From positions 1-64,000 of the forward strand of contig CAJNYU010002094.1 of assembly GCA_905331475.1 (NCBI GenBank): a DNA stretch of 64,000 nt. The letters are read 5' to 3'. Both the position numbers and the translations under genes were made by a program. This document shows, in pieces, positions 48,167-62,900 of the stretch (its first letter is position 1; the number at the start of each line of letters is the position of its first letter). Source of the DNA: Rotaria socialis. Lineage: Eukaryota > Rotifera > Eurotatoria > Philodinida > Philodinidae. The notes under the pieces were generated by a model. The model saw nothing but the letters and a program-made list of their open reading frames with translations. It was not told where the DNA came from and searched no databases.

Positions 48167-51060
48167 AAAAACGATATTGGAATAGAAAAATTGCGCATTC
48201 TTATAGCTGAAATTTGGAGACTTCATAATTATGTCATCAATGTTCGAAAATAAAAAGAAAGAAGGTTATCAGCATGACATGCTTTGACCGTTAAAATGAT
48301 TGTAGATCAACTCGTAGTTTTCTGTATGCCAGTTGAGACTTTTGTGAAGAGTTATTTTGAAAAGATTCATAAATTTTGATTGAAAACAACTGAAATCGTT
48401 GATTTTTCGTGTATAAGAATATCTTCATTACGATTCTCTTGCATGGACTGCCTTAGTTTTTATTTTAGAGATAGAAGGCACTGGCCAGTTTCTATGCATA
48501 TATATATAAACGCTGGAAAAACTTCTACAAATTGACATTTGCAAACTCAGCACACCATTATATTTTCTTTCGACTTTTAAAAACAGCATCTAGAATTCTT
48601 ATATTTCTATAATTTCACCATTTTGGATTATTACTTCGACGAAGTCTCTGTCTTTTCCTTTAGAACTATTCTTATGATGTTCGTAGAAAAAAAAAGGAAT
48701 ATGTTGAACTCTACTATTGTTAATTTATTTGTTACATTTGACATTCATGTTGTTGGTCAAGGAAAAAATCGTTAAAATACTCGATTAATCTTTTTCTAAA
48801 TATCAAATAAACGTTTATAGAGCAAATGAGATAGGCCTAGATAGATCGAGATTCGCAATAAGGAAAACAATTGAACACATATAAGAGCTCTAGATGCTCT
48901 TTTTTCTGGCAAGTCAAACAACACTATTGTGTTGATCTTGAAAGTGTACTACTTGACGAAAGTATGAAAGAATATTGAATATATAATTAGAAATTTTTAA
49001 GTATCATCTAGCAACAGCATAGAAACTAATTCTTGGAATAGGTTATAAAGTAGATAGTAACTTTTTGCTCCCTCAGCTTATTCTAAAATAAATATGACCT
49101 GCAAGAATACTTTTAACTAAATTCTTACTAAGAATAAACAAAATCTTTTTCTTAATTATAGTTTGAAACGTTCTGTTACTGTTAAAGTGATCTCAATAAG
49201 ACTATCTAATATCGGATATTTACGATTTTCATTTGATGTACTAGAATTGAATCTTAGTTTTTTCCTCATAGTAACGAACCTTCAATCCTATGCTCTCTGT
49301 GAAATTCATGAGCATTTTTTTAACGTTTTTCTTGATTATCAACATTGAGTTTTCATAAGACAAAAGCTTCAAATCATTCAAGCATTGATTATCTTTATAG
49401 AATTGTCCGTACAACACGTTGTTTTTAAACTCAGAGAATAAAAATTTAACTCAGCCACAGACAACTTTATCGATTTCATTCTCTAGTAATACTTGGTTGT
49501 ATCAAAAGCAAAGGATAGTATTGCTTGCCGTTACATGCTTGACTTAAACACACTTAAGGAAAGTTTTTCGCATGCAAATTTTGTTTTATTTTTGATACGG
49601 TGGTGAATTTTCGTGCATATTCTTCTGCGCACTTATAAACGAAACATATATATATAATAATTTGAATGTCTACGTGATTAAAAACGATTTTATAAAAAAA
49701 ATACGTTTATTTTACAATAAGTGAAAATTCTAAAAATTTAATGTAAATGCTCTTAAGAAACGTATTTTTCTTGATCGCTTTTCTTTTCATATTGCGCATA
49801 CGTTTTCCTCGGGATTCATCGTCGATCATGACCACTGAATTTTTATTGTATACTGCGAATGACTAAAGGTTTTGTTTGTTAACCTATGAGAGCAGACAAT
49901 TCGAATTGTATTTGTTTTCTTTAGCAAACAATAATTTTAGTAGATTCGTTTTCGATTATCAAGCTTTTATTTCTTCAACTTTTAACTTATGATACTCAAC
50001 TCAGAATACTACAGAATAATCGAGGGATGTATGTTAAGGAAAAACATTTCAAAAATATTCTTAGTTCTCTGGTTTAGATTCAACTGAATCCAGTGAACGA
50101 AAATTTGATATTCAGTTTTTTCTTACAATTCAAATAAAAACAGAATCCTTTTTATTTTTTATCATATTTTTTTGTTTCTATAATAGATATTGACGTTATC
50201 ACCATTATATTATGTACACCTATGAATACAACGTTTTCTTTAAAATGTACTAAAAAATATGTCTACAACTTTATTTAACCGACAATGATTAATTGTACTC
50301 AATAAGAACACCTTTGCTAAGAGACATAATCATTCAAAAAAGAAAATAAATCATTTTTCTCTCGAGAAAAAAAGCAATAAGAACCAGGAGGGAAAAGGTA
50401 AATGGATGAATATTTTTAAATAGGGCGCATTAATAATGATAGACATACAATTGAAGGAGAAACGGCATGAAAATGTCTTACTATTAAGAACATTACACTT
50501 TTCGGTCTTCCATTGATATTATAAAAGTAAAGACAAAAGCTCATGGTAAAAGAGAATAAAAAGGATGTGTACGACATGGTATACTTTCGAAAGTTTGCAA
50601 ACATTATAGATGAAACTTTGTTCTTTGTTTCTCTTTCCCCCCTCTCTCTCTCTCTCATACGTGGTGATTTTATCTATAAAAGGTTGAAAATCTCATTGGT
50701 AAACACTATTCAAAGAATAAATAAGAAACAGATGTTTCATCATCAAAATTAAAGGCTAATTAGATAAAGCGGTACATCGTGCAATAATTACAAATTGTTA
50801 ATAGTACTGTTGGAACGATGACGTATGCCAATAATGTTACAAGTAATATATATTAAATGATTATCTATAATAAACATAGCCTTAAAGAGAAAAAAAAACG
50901 GAAGACTACTTTTTCTTTTGCTGGGATCATGAAAGAAAATTATTCAACTGAAAATAAATCGGGACATCTCATTTTCTATAATTGAAATTCTATAGAAGAG
51001 GATAGTTGTGTTTTGCTTTTTATAGAATTAAAAAAACTTCTCTACACGTCTCGTTTTTTT
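48167..51060. other. Gene-free stretch
   Basis: No coding sequence recognised. A CT-rich tract lies at about 50638-50656. A leader or signal-peptide exon of the downstream membrane protein gene may lie near the right end but could not be placed. Confidence 0.45.
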
Positions 51061-51458
51061 AGTAACAACAGGATTATCAGCATGTAAATCGCCATTGAAC
51101 ACAACTCAAACCGTAGAAGATGTATGTAAAAATCTTATAGGCCTGTCAAATTGTTTAGAATTTCCTTTTTTCTTAATTTTAGCTTTACAATTTATATCGA
51201 AATAACAGTTCGAGTTTAGTTTCTAGTGTATTTTACAATATATCCATTGTTGATTTCAAGTAGATTATTTTATTCGTTTTATTTTTATTTCTTTTGTCTT
51301 TTTGAAAATTAGTTGCACAACACCTTTCAGTAAATATTTTCAACAAGTTATCATATTTACACAATCGGTCTCGATTCGTATTCAAGCTGCATTAAGTATA
51401 AAACTAGAAGAAGATGAGATTTATTTTAGTTGAGCAACGTGTTTCGTTTTTCTTTTAG

Positions 51459-54003
51459 TTTCTGTTTATTTTGATTATATTAATGGAAACAGATATTTAA
51501 TAAATGACCTAAACGGCTTTTTCGTCGATCGAGAAAACCCAATTTATTTTTCATCAGCAAGTTTAAACAATGGTAAGTAAAATATGACAAATATGATAGA
51601 GGAAAGTTTGATTTTAAATTGAAAAACAATTTCTCGATAATGCATTGATATTAGAGTTTATACTACTTCGAGAAATAGTTTGCATTTCATATGAGAAATT
51701 TCGATAGGTCGTCTACAAAGAACTGTTCTAGCGTAGCCGTGACAGACTGTGAACTTATATTATTTCCATATGTTTGTCATTTGCATTGATTGGCTCCGAC
51801 TGTCACCGTGTGGTTTTTCTTTACCTACTATTATTATGATCATAAATCAATGGCACTAGAAGATAGGCTCTATAGAACGCTAAGAAAGATGTGTATGCCA
51901 CAATAATATTACACTAAAATACTTATGAGTCACGAGACGACAATAAAATAACATTGGACAAAGACAGCTCGGTTTCAATAAGAAAGTTTTCAAAAAAATC
52001 GAATGAATTGATGATAAAGCCGAGATCAGAATTTGTTCTATGAAGATACGATAAATGTAGGCCACGCACTAATACCGATTACTCAAAAGGTTGTATGAAA
52101 AAAAATGATTATCTAGTAGAATCAATAGTTAAGAAAGCTAAATAAATAAATAAATAAATGGACAGTCAAGGAAACTAATCATAATCGACTATTAGTTAGC
52201 ATTGGTTCCAATCAAAATAATCAAACAGAAAGAAACTATCATCGTCTCTCATTTTCAAGCACTGAAGATATTCCACTGTATAGTTTGATACAGATATTTT
52301 ATGTTAAATAGTAAAGAATAAGACAAATACGCTCAATGATTCGTTCGAGTTTCTGCCATAGATATGATAAACTATTGTTTCTATGCGAGTCGATGTGAAT
52401 ATATTGGCTTCTAATTGTTTACAGACTGTCTAATGTCATACCAAATATTTCTATGGTTGACGAGCAAGGTTTTATGAAGTAAGTCCAAAGATAAACATTG
52501 ACAAGAAAATATTCTTTGGAACCTCTATAAGATTTCGAGGATTGTGTTTTGTTTATAAACACTTGAACATTTTCTTCGGATCAATTTGATTGAAATCTTA
52601 CAGAACTTCAAAACTTTTCAGAGATAGGAAATTTTCCGAATATTCTTGAATATTTCACTTATTTCGGATATACTATTTGAAAACAGCATTCAAAAACATA
52701 TGTATGTCTCTCGAGCATCGATAGTTATTCGGATATATCAGACATATATACAGATTAAGCATTCAATATTTTCCTTATGTATTTATAAGATTGACCTTGA
52801 GAATATATGTTTCAATTGTATAAATGAAACATCGAAAGAATCCATAAGGATTTCAATTTTAATAAATTGTCTTCATTTTTAGTTGTTGCATTGGACGCCT
52901 GTTCCAGTGGTGATATAGCTCAAGATCCATTGTGTCTACACTATAATTCAACACCTTACTGCATTAATCTTTTATCAAATCCATGGATTTTTAATTGCAG
53001 GTTTGATAGAAAAAGTTTATTTCAAAAAATATTTGATGTGTACATTTTTCAAGCAAATCTCCTAAGATATCCACAACTTCTGTATTATCTACCACGAATA
53101 GTGAACTATTATCATATACGAATTCATCAATTTTAAATTCGTGGCAAATTAGTCTTATATGTGTTTTAAGTATGTGCTTCATCAAAGAATAAAATCTAAC
53201 TGGAGTTCTTTTTTGAACAAAGGTGTTCTGTTTTTATTAATTTCCATTCTTGTTTTTGGATATTTGTATCGACGTCGTTCACGTTCGAAAAACTTTGCTT
53301 TAACAATAGAAAATATTTTTGATGAAATGAAATCAATGAAACAAAGGTACGCGAAATAAATTTAAATTATTATTCAGAATACTTTTTTTCTTTTAAAAAG
53401 AAGTGAAATACCAAAAGGTCAAGCTTTTCAACGGCCCGCAACAATTATACAACCTAAACAAAGAAATAATAGAACGGCTGCATCGATTCATGACGACACC
53501 AATAATAATGGTAGCACTTATACCGAGAACTACATGCATTTTAAATCATCTGGACCCTATAAGTAGGATATCGTTAAATTGTCAAGATATAGAACAAGAT
53601 TTTAATGTTTCAGCCAAGGTATTGTCATTGATCATACTAAAATTCACGATTCCGATTTTCCTTCAAATATTCTTACAAACTCGCTTGTACCTACTTGTGT
53701 TCCAAATGATCGCATAACTGCATTATCATCACGAGTACATTCAGCAACAACTATTTCTCGACCTGTATCTAAAATATCGACGAATCAATTGAAATCGAAA
53801 ATTGGTATAAAAAAAAAAGAAACATTTTAGTTAACAATAATATTTTATTCATTTTTTGAAATATTTTCAAACGTCAACTAGAAGAAGATAAACTCGATGT
53901 ATCAGAACGATTGGCAACTACATTGTCGATTGATGGAAGTTTACATGATGAAGATGCTTGGATGTCTATTTTAGATGTAGTTAATGCTGAAGTAGATGGC
54001 TAG
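51459..54003 (+). CDS. Type I membrane protein, function unknown (5' end unresolved)
   Basis: Six small exons join in one frame with compatible phases: 51459-51572, 52883-53000, 53188-53346, 53401-53562, 53614-53804, 53882-54003. The apparent in-frame stops fall inside 51-190-bp GT-AG introns. The extracellular part has paired cysteines (DACSSGDIAQDPLCLHYN, CINLL, FNC) and N-glycosylation sites (NST, NWS). Then come a membrane helix (GVLFLLISILVFGYLY), a stop-transfer RRRSRSK, and a polar Ser/Thr/Asn-rich cytoplasmic tail ending in an acidic segment (HDEDAWMSILDVVNAEVDG). Upstream coding-like pieces at about 51061-51120 (TTGLSACKSPLNTTQTVED) and 51313-51430 may be earlier exons, but no phase-consistent join was found and the signal peptide is missing. 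The intron before 52883 is 1310 bp. Family not recognised. Confidence 0.62.
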
Positions 54004-54812
54004 AAAAATAATTTCATGTATAGAAATGTAAAATTTTCATTTTCCGTTTAGATGGATTTACTCAATCGATTGGAAAATGAACAAAATCAAATAAAAACAA
54101 GAGTTTAACAAAAACAAGCTTCTTTTTTCAATCGTTTTTGCTAAATAAATATATTTTTTATGTTCTCATACTTAAAAATATGACGTTTAAATAATTGTAA
54201 AAATATCTTTGAATCGTTATATTTTGTGAAGTAAAATTTAATTTTGTTACAAATGTGCATTACTATTTTCAAGCTTCTTTTGATTAGTAAATATTAGTAC
54301 AAAGATCTAAACTACTAATTAAAGAGAGAGAGAGAGTAAAAACAATGAATTGGATAATCATTTTTTTTAGCAAGCTCAATAGATCTATTGATTGATTACC
54401 ACAGGTATGCCTACTAAATCAGATACTACATTCTTTTCTCGTATTATTTTTTTTTATCCTTGGTATAGCACTATCATTTAGTCTCATTAGAAGAAAAAAA
54501 TACCAATGAACCATTAAGTATATCTTATAAATGTGTAAATAATGTTAGAATCTTCTTATTTGATTTTAATGTGCGCGTTTTGACACGCGCGTTCGTGAGA
54601 AATTATTCAAAATGTATGGTTCGGTTAAACACACAAACTGAATTTGCTGTAATCATATATTCAACAACAAGTGTACTTTTCTATTCTGTTTCTAGGCAAA
54701 ATAAATCGGTGATTCAATGTTCGTATACGTATATATTTCTTTTTTTGCAGAACGAACAATCTATCCAATATCTATTCTACATTTATATTTTGTTGGTTTA
54801 TCTTCATTCAGT
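54004..54812. other. Spacer between convergent genes
   Basis: 3' regions of the membrane protein gene (+) and the J-domain gene (-). It contains a GA-rich tract at about 54320-54336. Confidence 0.55.
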
Positions 54813-56903
54813 TTAAGAATTAACACGTAATGGTGATCTCGAATTGTTTAAATAAATATAGGCACTAGATGAATGTTGTTGTTGCTGCTGATTATCAGGT
54901 GAATTTATGATATTAGGTCGAAATAAAGGTCGTTTTAAAACAGGAATGTGCTCGGTTTGTGATGATAGTAGACTCGTATTATTTATATCATTAACTGAGT
55001 TTACAGGAATCGATGTTGAATCAGTTCGTTTTGTTATTGGTGATGATGGTGGTGAAAGTGGAGAGACTAATTTATGTGTATTCGGCGTTGGTGTAGAAGA
55101 CTTATTGAATGATGAATGAAGATTTATTTTGAAAGACTTGGGCGATGTCGAAGAAATTTTATCTAGGAAAGAAGCATTGTCGTGCGTCATTTTATTGTCG
55201 GATTTTGCTGCAGGCGTAGTCGATTTTGATGAAATTAAATCATCGTCATCATCACATGTATGATTGAATAAATCAGATAAGACAGGAAATATTCGATGGC
55301 AACGATTACATGTACGCAATTGATTAATGTCATTTGATAATCCACCTATAGGAATAAAACAAAAAAAAAGAAAGAAGGTAAATTTTGTTTTTTTCTATCA
55401 TATTAATTAACCACTCAAAATCAATAGATATTCAAAATGAATATTATTGAAAGTGTGATTAGTCAAGCACATGCATGAACCAATTAGCTACGTACTATCC
55501 ATCTATGTGGAGTTTTGTTTTTGCCTAGAAATATACAGCACACCATCACAAAGCATACAAATAGAAATTATAAATAATCAAGATGGCATGCTAAAAATCT
55601 ATTTAATGATTATAAACACGAGCAAGTGATTGATAAGTAAAAAATAATAATGTCAGAGTGAAAAGAAAAGAGAAAGATTTCATGCAGATTATTTAACCGT
55701 ATTAGATCGATTCATTCTATTACCGAATGATGATTTTGAAGTAGATTGATTGTCGATATTAAGACTTGAAGACAATGGATTGTAATATTGTTTATTTTCC
55801 GATGTTGGACGTTTTATTCCAAATTGTTTACACATTTCTTCATGATTAAGATAATCACTTAAACGAATATTTTGATCACAATACGTACATTTGGTTGTAT
55901 AGACTTTATCTCGATCCGAACGATGACGACAAACGGCTTCATGTTTTACAAGATTTCCTAATGATGTTAAGGGATAAAAACAATATTGACATGTTTCTAA
56001 TTTTTGTCTATTATTCGTCTTATTATCTATTGTAGATCGACCAAAACGATGATCACTGTTTGTTGTTGGTTTTTTTTGTTGAAATACAAAATGTTCGTCA
56101 ACATTTTCTTCGTCACTATCTTTATGATTGAAACGTGTCGCTGCTGATGTTGTTCGTTTGACATCATTTCTATATTTTGATGTTGGTGTTACATGATTAA
56201 CAGGAATTTTCGTGCGATTTGCCGATGTTGCTCGTTGTTGATGCGACGCACTACGTAAACGGCTTGATGAATGATGAGAAAATAAATCATCGTGCAAAAA
56301 CTGATCAAATATAGATCGTGTTAACATTTCAAACATCATAAATGGATCATGTTCCAATGACCAAGGATGACTCCATTTCGATCGAGTTTTTCTTCGAAAA
56401 TGATTTTGACTAGAATGAAATGCTGATGGCATTGAATCAAAACGACCATAATCATAATTATTTTCGTCATCCGATGATGATGATGAACCAAAACTTGTAT
56501 CGAAAAATGCAAATTTTGGCGAATGAAATTTACGAGTAAAATGAGCATGTCGTTGATGAACGTCAAAAAATGGATCATGGAAATGAAAACGAGATGAATT
56601 ATTATTTGCTGATGTAAAATATGATTGATTTGATGAATGAAATGATGAATCATTTTTATGATGATGTGACGATGAAGATTTTGTATTAGTAGTTTGCTGT
56701 TGTAAATCATATGTTCGACGTTTATCTGCGTCACTTAGTGTTTCGTAAGCTTTGTTAATTTGTTTAAATATTTCTTCAGCTGTTTTAGATGAATTCTTAT
56801 CTGGATGATACTGAAGTGCTTTTTTCCGATATGCTTTTTTAATTTCATCTTCTGTAGCTGTCAACTTAACACCTAATATGGCATAACAATCATTGGCTAC
56901 CAT
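54813..56903 (-). CDS. J-domain (DnaJ) protein with C2HC zinc fingers
   Basis: Exon 56903-55724 carries an N-terminal J domain (residues about 5-68) with the HPD motif at 33-35. A long His/Ser/Phe-rich disordered region follows, then two zinc fingers at residues 305-325 and 339-358 (C-x2-C...H-x3-C). Reading straight on, it ends at a TAA at 55689 (404 aa). Alternatively GTAATAGAATG at 55723 splices over 378 bp (acceptor TTTATTCCTATAG) to exon 55345-54813. That join keeps frame, adds a third similar finger ([19 protein letters not shown]) and gives 570 aa. The third finger of the same type supports the longer form. The J domain would stimulate Hsp70 ATPase; with the fingers, a nucleic-acid or protein-binding co-chaperone is possible (inference). 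The start follows an AACTAG acceptor by 4 nt. Confidence 0.82.
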
Positions 56904-59900
56904 TGTCTAGTTGCCTACTAAATCTTTACCAAGACAAATAATCACATATAGAGATCTGAAGAAGAAAAAAAATGAAACAGATGATTCGATTTCCATCGAC
57001 AGAATAACATCTATTGATCAAACAGCAAATATATTGAGAAGGTAAATACTCACCCGAGGTGTCTATTATGTATTAGAGAAGACTCTTTGATTATATATAA
57101 GGTAGAATAAGATGAAGCCAAATATGAATAAGAACGAAAGGAAAAAAAAGAAACTACAAAGAAACAAAATAGAAGATATAAACATATACTTAAATGCATC
57201 GTACAGTTATAAATCACTTTAGTATTCATTTTATTCCCATGATACGAAAATCAAGGCTCGTAAATAATCAACGAATAACAACATGACTATCAAGATCATG
57301 TCAATGCGTAGGAGCTCAACGATATTATTTATAACAATACTTTATAGCTACTATTCTAAGACACAAAAAGCAACGCTAATGATAGTTTTAATAAGACAAA
57401 CGTTATTAGAATCGAGGATACAACACAAAGGCGATAGAAAAGAAAAGAACATTACTGCTATAAAACTACAACCTACTGTGATGGTTAATGGGCAACAAAA
57501 AAAAAGAAAGAAAAACGACTAGTAACTAAAGACACGAGGAAAGATTTTGGGTTTATGTTATGAAATAGTCATGTATTATGATCAAGCCAACCGATGAATA
57601 AAAGTATACAGCCAACAGTCTAATATTTTATTAGTAGGTTACGTATATTTCTGTTATCTTATAATGAACTTCTACTTTTTCATCGATACAACTTTGGAGG
57701 TCAATCAAGTTATGTCCGTCTTAAGCTAATGAAAACGACCCGTTGGTGACATTCCGTGGCTTTTTTCTCTATCCATTCTTGGTATAGCTAGCTTCTGATG
57801 CAATATAAGGAAATAAATGAGAAGCGATATATAAAAAAAATATGCAGAACATATATATATATATATTTTGTTCTCTTCTTGTTCTTGTTCTTGTTCTTCT
57901 TTTTTTGCTCTGTCTCTGCCTTTCTTTCTCTCTACAAATGATTATTACATAATCGTTATATAAATTTTTTCACACACATGTACGTACGTATTGAAATGTG
58001 ACTCAAGAGTTACAAAGTTGAGCTTGACAAATTTCAAGACAATGATCGAAAGAAAACTGAGAAGAATTGGTATTCGTACTGCATTGAAATTGAATTATAT
58101 CGTTTGATAAAGTTGAACGATCAACTTACTCTCTCTATATGGCCAACAAATAAGAAGATATTCTTTTACTTGCTATTAACCGCAATTGAGTCTAGCATTT
58201 GTGGTGTTATTCTCCCTCTTCTCTTCTTTACATGTTGTTTCGGCTAAGGCCGAACAAGTGAATGAAAGAATGAAAGAATGAATGAATGAATGAATGAATG
58301 AATGACAAAAAAACAAGGCTTTCTCTTTCTCTTTTTCTCTCTTACTTCTCGAGCGCCGCAATGTAATAATAATAAAACGAGAAAAGAAAAAAAGACAGTT
58401 AGACAATTTGAACAAACTATGCAGCTGTTGTTGTTTTATTAGTATGAATCAATAGATTTCTCTGTTAGTTTTTCTTTCTAGTGTACACGTAACCGCAAAC
58501 TAGTGGGCAAAAAAGAAAAATATAAGTTTCTCGGACCAATTGATGGCATTAGCTTTTTTTTTTACTTTTATTCATCCATTAGTTTTTTTTCAAGAAAAAG
58601 AAGAGAAGAAAAGGTCGACTTATTTTTTTCTTATTTGCAAATTGTTTAACCCTGTCTGCATTATAGGCTGTACAGGGACACAGCCCTTATTAAAAGTAAC
58701 TTTATGAGGAAAGTAATTATAGTAAAGAACAAATATAAAATGATCAGTAAAAACTACATTAGTTACAAATAACGGTTTTGTAAAACTATGATACCTTGAT
58801 ATGTGTGCGAAATGCATTGATTGAATTATAGCAATAAAACAAAATGATATGAATCATGTGAATTAGTAAAGCAAAATTTGTGGACAATGTTGCTAACTAT
58901 TTTTCAAAAGGTATCTAAACATCAAGCGACAATAATTCACTGAGATTAAGCATGCATCGATAATTAACACTCAGAAAAGCAGTCTATTTGTTTTTTTCCT
59001 AACATTTTTACGTTCTGATAGCTACTTTGTTGAATCCGATGAAGCGACAATATAGAACAATAGTAGATTATATTTGGTCCACTTACATTAGTGTAACAAT
59101 CAACTTTCTTCGATACAAAAAAAGCAAATCGTAAATATATGGAATAAATTTTTTATTAGAAACTTTCTTTGAATTTACTATTTATGAGTCGGTAGCTTTT
59201 TTTTAGTTTGAAAGCAAGCTACTTAAATTGAAAAATAGTAAACCCATCAACTAGGCGGCTTCCGACCGATACATATTTTTCAGAAACATCTTAACGCCAA
59301 CGAAAAGAAGGTAGCTATCTAGTGTTATTCAATCAAGCTGTTACCAATGCTACCTAAGCAAAAAAAACTGAAAGAAACACCTATTCATAAAAATGTTGAA
59401 CTTCATATCTTTAATTATGTTTGAAAAAAAATATACTTTCCGCCACTTGTTGTATATACATGGTGTATACGATCATCATTCGATTCATAGGATTTTGTCG
59501 AATATAATTCGATCATGATGATAATAAACAGTGAACATTTTTTTCTAGCATTTCTATTATAAGTTGTTTTATTTTTCGAAAATTCTTGAAATAATTTTTT
59601 ACTTCATTGGTTCAGACGTTAAGTAATTATCAGAAGATATACATTTTTAAGTTAATCGATTTCATCATAAGAATAAATACTATTCTTTTTAAAAACTAAA
59701 TATTATCGATAGAACTTTTTTGTAAGTGTTTTTAACAAAACAACTTGAAATGGTTAGATTTTAATATAATTAGTTAAAGGAAACAGGCGATAAGTTGATT
59801 TAATTTTTTTAGTAAAAAGTCTCAATAGGATTGCGTCTCTTTGGATACGAGCATTCAAAATTGAAGACATTTTTCTCATAGAGATTGCCATAGAATAATA

Positions 59901-62900
59901 GTCCATCAATTTGACCCGACTACTTAACTAATGTTCCTACATGATAGTTCTTATGTGAATGAGTAAGCTCAACTATTTTCGATTCTATAAACAAAAATAC
60001 ACTTCAACGAGTGTTTACTTTAGCAGATCATTTTGACAACCTGAATGCCGGAAGATATACTGCGAAATCTCAGCGTTAGTACTTAATGTATAGAAAAAAT
60101 ATTTCCTTTTATAAGTTCAACTCTATCAGGTGCTTTATACAATAAAACATGTCGTTACTATAATGAGTCATTTGTGAGGCCTTTACAGTAATTCTTTCAT
60201 GAAAAAATACAAGAATGCATTTTTATTTAGTTACTAGTAGAGTTTTAATATATCTAGATTCATTTTTAAAACGCATAATTCTGATGAACTTCAACAAGCA
60301 CACAAATTCAAGAAAAGAGTTTGAACATATCATAAATTCCAAGTTTCTCCGCATATATTCTTTTTTTTTCTTCTCCATTGTCTTCATAATATAATAACAG
60401 TTATTATAATAATTTTTAGTTTTTACCTTTTCTCTATCGGCAATTAAATAATCAAGGACTTTTAGTAAATAGTTGACAGCTACTTTGTATAAGTGCAAAA
60501 TTGCCTTGAAATCGATCATAATTCAGACAAAACACTAATATTTTTACTTATAAATTCAAAAAATATTCTTTCTATTTTATGACAAATATTCATAACTTCT
60601 TAAATTTACTAAAATAAAAATTCGTATTCAGGTTATCGACAATCATTAATCTATACTTATATTAATAAGCCTAAGTTATGATAACAATATAAAAAATATA
60701 CTGTTTGAATCATTGTTTCTAAATTTTAAATACCTGGCTAAAAGAATTACAGAGATCCAACACATGTTTTTACTCCTTATGGTTATAATCTCTAGGAGGA
60801 GTGATGGAATCAAACGAAATTTCCTTGTCAAATAGAAAAAACAGTTTATTATTCGGAGAATAAACTGTTCGATTAGTATGTGAGATAAATTCAAGTTTCA
60901 TAGCAACAATAATATTACGAATATATCTACTCTATAGCTATTGCCTTATGTGATCACTATAGATCTTCGTAGTAACAACTGAGATGCAATATTTTCGAGT
61001 TCACAGACATTGGATAACGCACTTTAATCAACTATCATTTTATCTGTACTAAAATTAATGAATATATTTGAAAAAAACTGTAACTTATCATGGAAGAGTG
61101 AAGCCATGCTAGCCGTTAATGAAGTTTTATTAATCACCTTGGAAATCAACATCATCAATTAATTACTTCGGCGGCCACTCAAAATGTATTTCCAAGAGTA
61201 GCAGATGATATAGAAGAAGATATGAGTTAAAACTTTTAATTGACCTGAGCTCTGTATGTATACGTCAAAATTAATATGAAGATGAAAAAAACCACATGAT
61301 TTCATAATATGTCGAGTACTCACTCAAAAATCCAGCATATATTGTGTTGTCACATATGATTACATTGTTTAAAATAACCCATAAGATAAGAGCAGTGGCG
61401 ATAGTGATATCTTCAGCGAATGTTGCCCAGCCTAGATTTTCAATCTAATCAACATAGAGAGCATGTAACAACTGTAACAGAAATGTTCTTAGAAATTTAT
61501 ATTCAGGATTTAGTTGCCTTATGAAACCTATACCATTGGTTTCGAACTATTCATCTTTAAAAGTAATTCAAGTTTTTATCTTTATTCTGCGCAAAAATAA
61601 ATGAAACATGAGTATTATGTCAAATATTTTTGCTAACTTTACTATAATCGGAAGTAGACACTTTTATATATATATATCTTCTTTTTCAACTTTCTACAAT
61701 GCATCAGAATAAGGGAACAGGATTTTTTGATAGTTATTTTAAAAACCATCGAAACGCACTTTTTCAAAAAAATCTCAAGACTGCACTGCTTGTGTATAGA
61801 AAGATAAATAAACTCTGTTGATAATATATTTTCGAACATTTGATATAAATTCAGAAAGAGATCCGTAAAAATTTTTCTCTAATATCAAGTTTCTCCAATA
61901 TTTCTGTTTATTTTTTTAGATGAGACTTGAATCTTCCTAATCTTAATGACTCCACTGCTTTTGCCTATATAAGTCGCATAGAAAATAATACTACGACTAT
62001 ATCTAATTCAACGTAATAATGAAAATTCTCTTCAAATACTAACATCATCATCGAATTTATTATGAAATCTAACATGCATAAAATGAATTGTCGGTCAATC
62101 TGAAGTATCAATATCACCTACATTAGAAAATAAAGAATTATCTAACATAAATTTAAATAATTCATTTTACGTCTAGCACACTGGTTTTATATTAAATGAA
62201 AAATTAACTGATTGTGTGATAACTCTTCGATAATTCTTTAGAATCAATTTTGAGATCATGTCAAATTTGTCTTCAATCAATTAAATTCATCATAAACATT
62301 TTGATTTTTAAGAGCCTATTTTCATATAATATTTTCTATATACATGTTTTAATACACAAAAAACGTTTCGAATATAAAATACTTCTTTAAGATCTTGAAA
62401 GAACATTCTTCGAGGACGACTTTTATTTAAATAAACTTGCCGAAATACATATTAATCTCAAGCATATTCATCTGTTGTCGTTTTGTTTCGAAATTACGTT
62501 CAAAGCAGCAATTTGAATTATTATTAATATTAATTGATAAAGATTTGTTAATATATGAATTCAAAATGAATAAATCATGATATTAGACGACATTTGAAAT
62601 GAGTGACCTTTTTTTCAAAGGTTTTCTTCGACTAATTTCTATGAGTGTGATAGTTCATAAAAATAAACTATTCAAAAAGTCTGATGATGAAAAAAAGATC
62701 AGATTGTTATCAAGGAAAGAAAAATTTATTTCTATGAACAATAGCAAGAAAAACGTTGCTTCATAATACAAGACAAAACTGGTCAAGGAGCGTGGGTGTG
62801 GGCAGCGGATAAACCGAACATAAGTATACATGCAACGTCGGTCAAATGTCAACAAAAAGATTTTTATTATCATATCAACTAATCAATAAGGAGTTATTCA

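Noticed and set aside
53563..53613. Stop codons in the membrane protein gene as evidence of a pseudogene
   Set aside because: The TAG and TAA both lie in a 51-bp GTAGGAT...TTTCAG intron whose removal keeps the frame.
56336..56734. 132-codon minus-strand open frame rich in Ile/His
   Set aside because: It is another frame of the J-domain gene's low-complexity region.
57283..57522. 79-codon plus-strand open frame
   Set aside because: Lys/Ile-rich with no domain or splice context; chance in AT-rich sequence.
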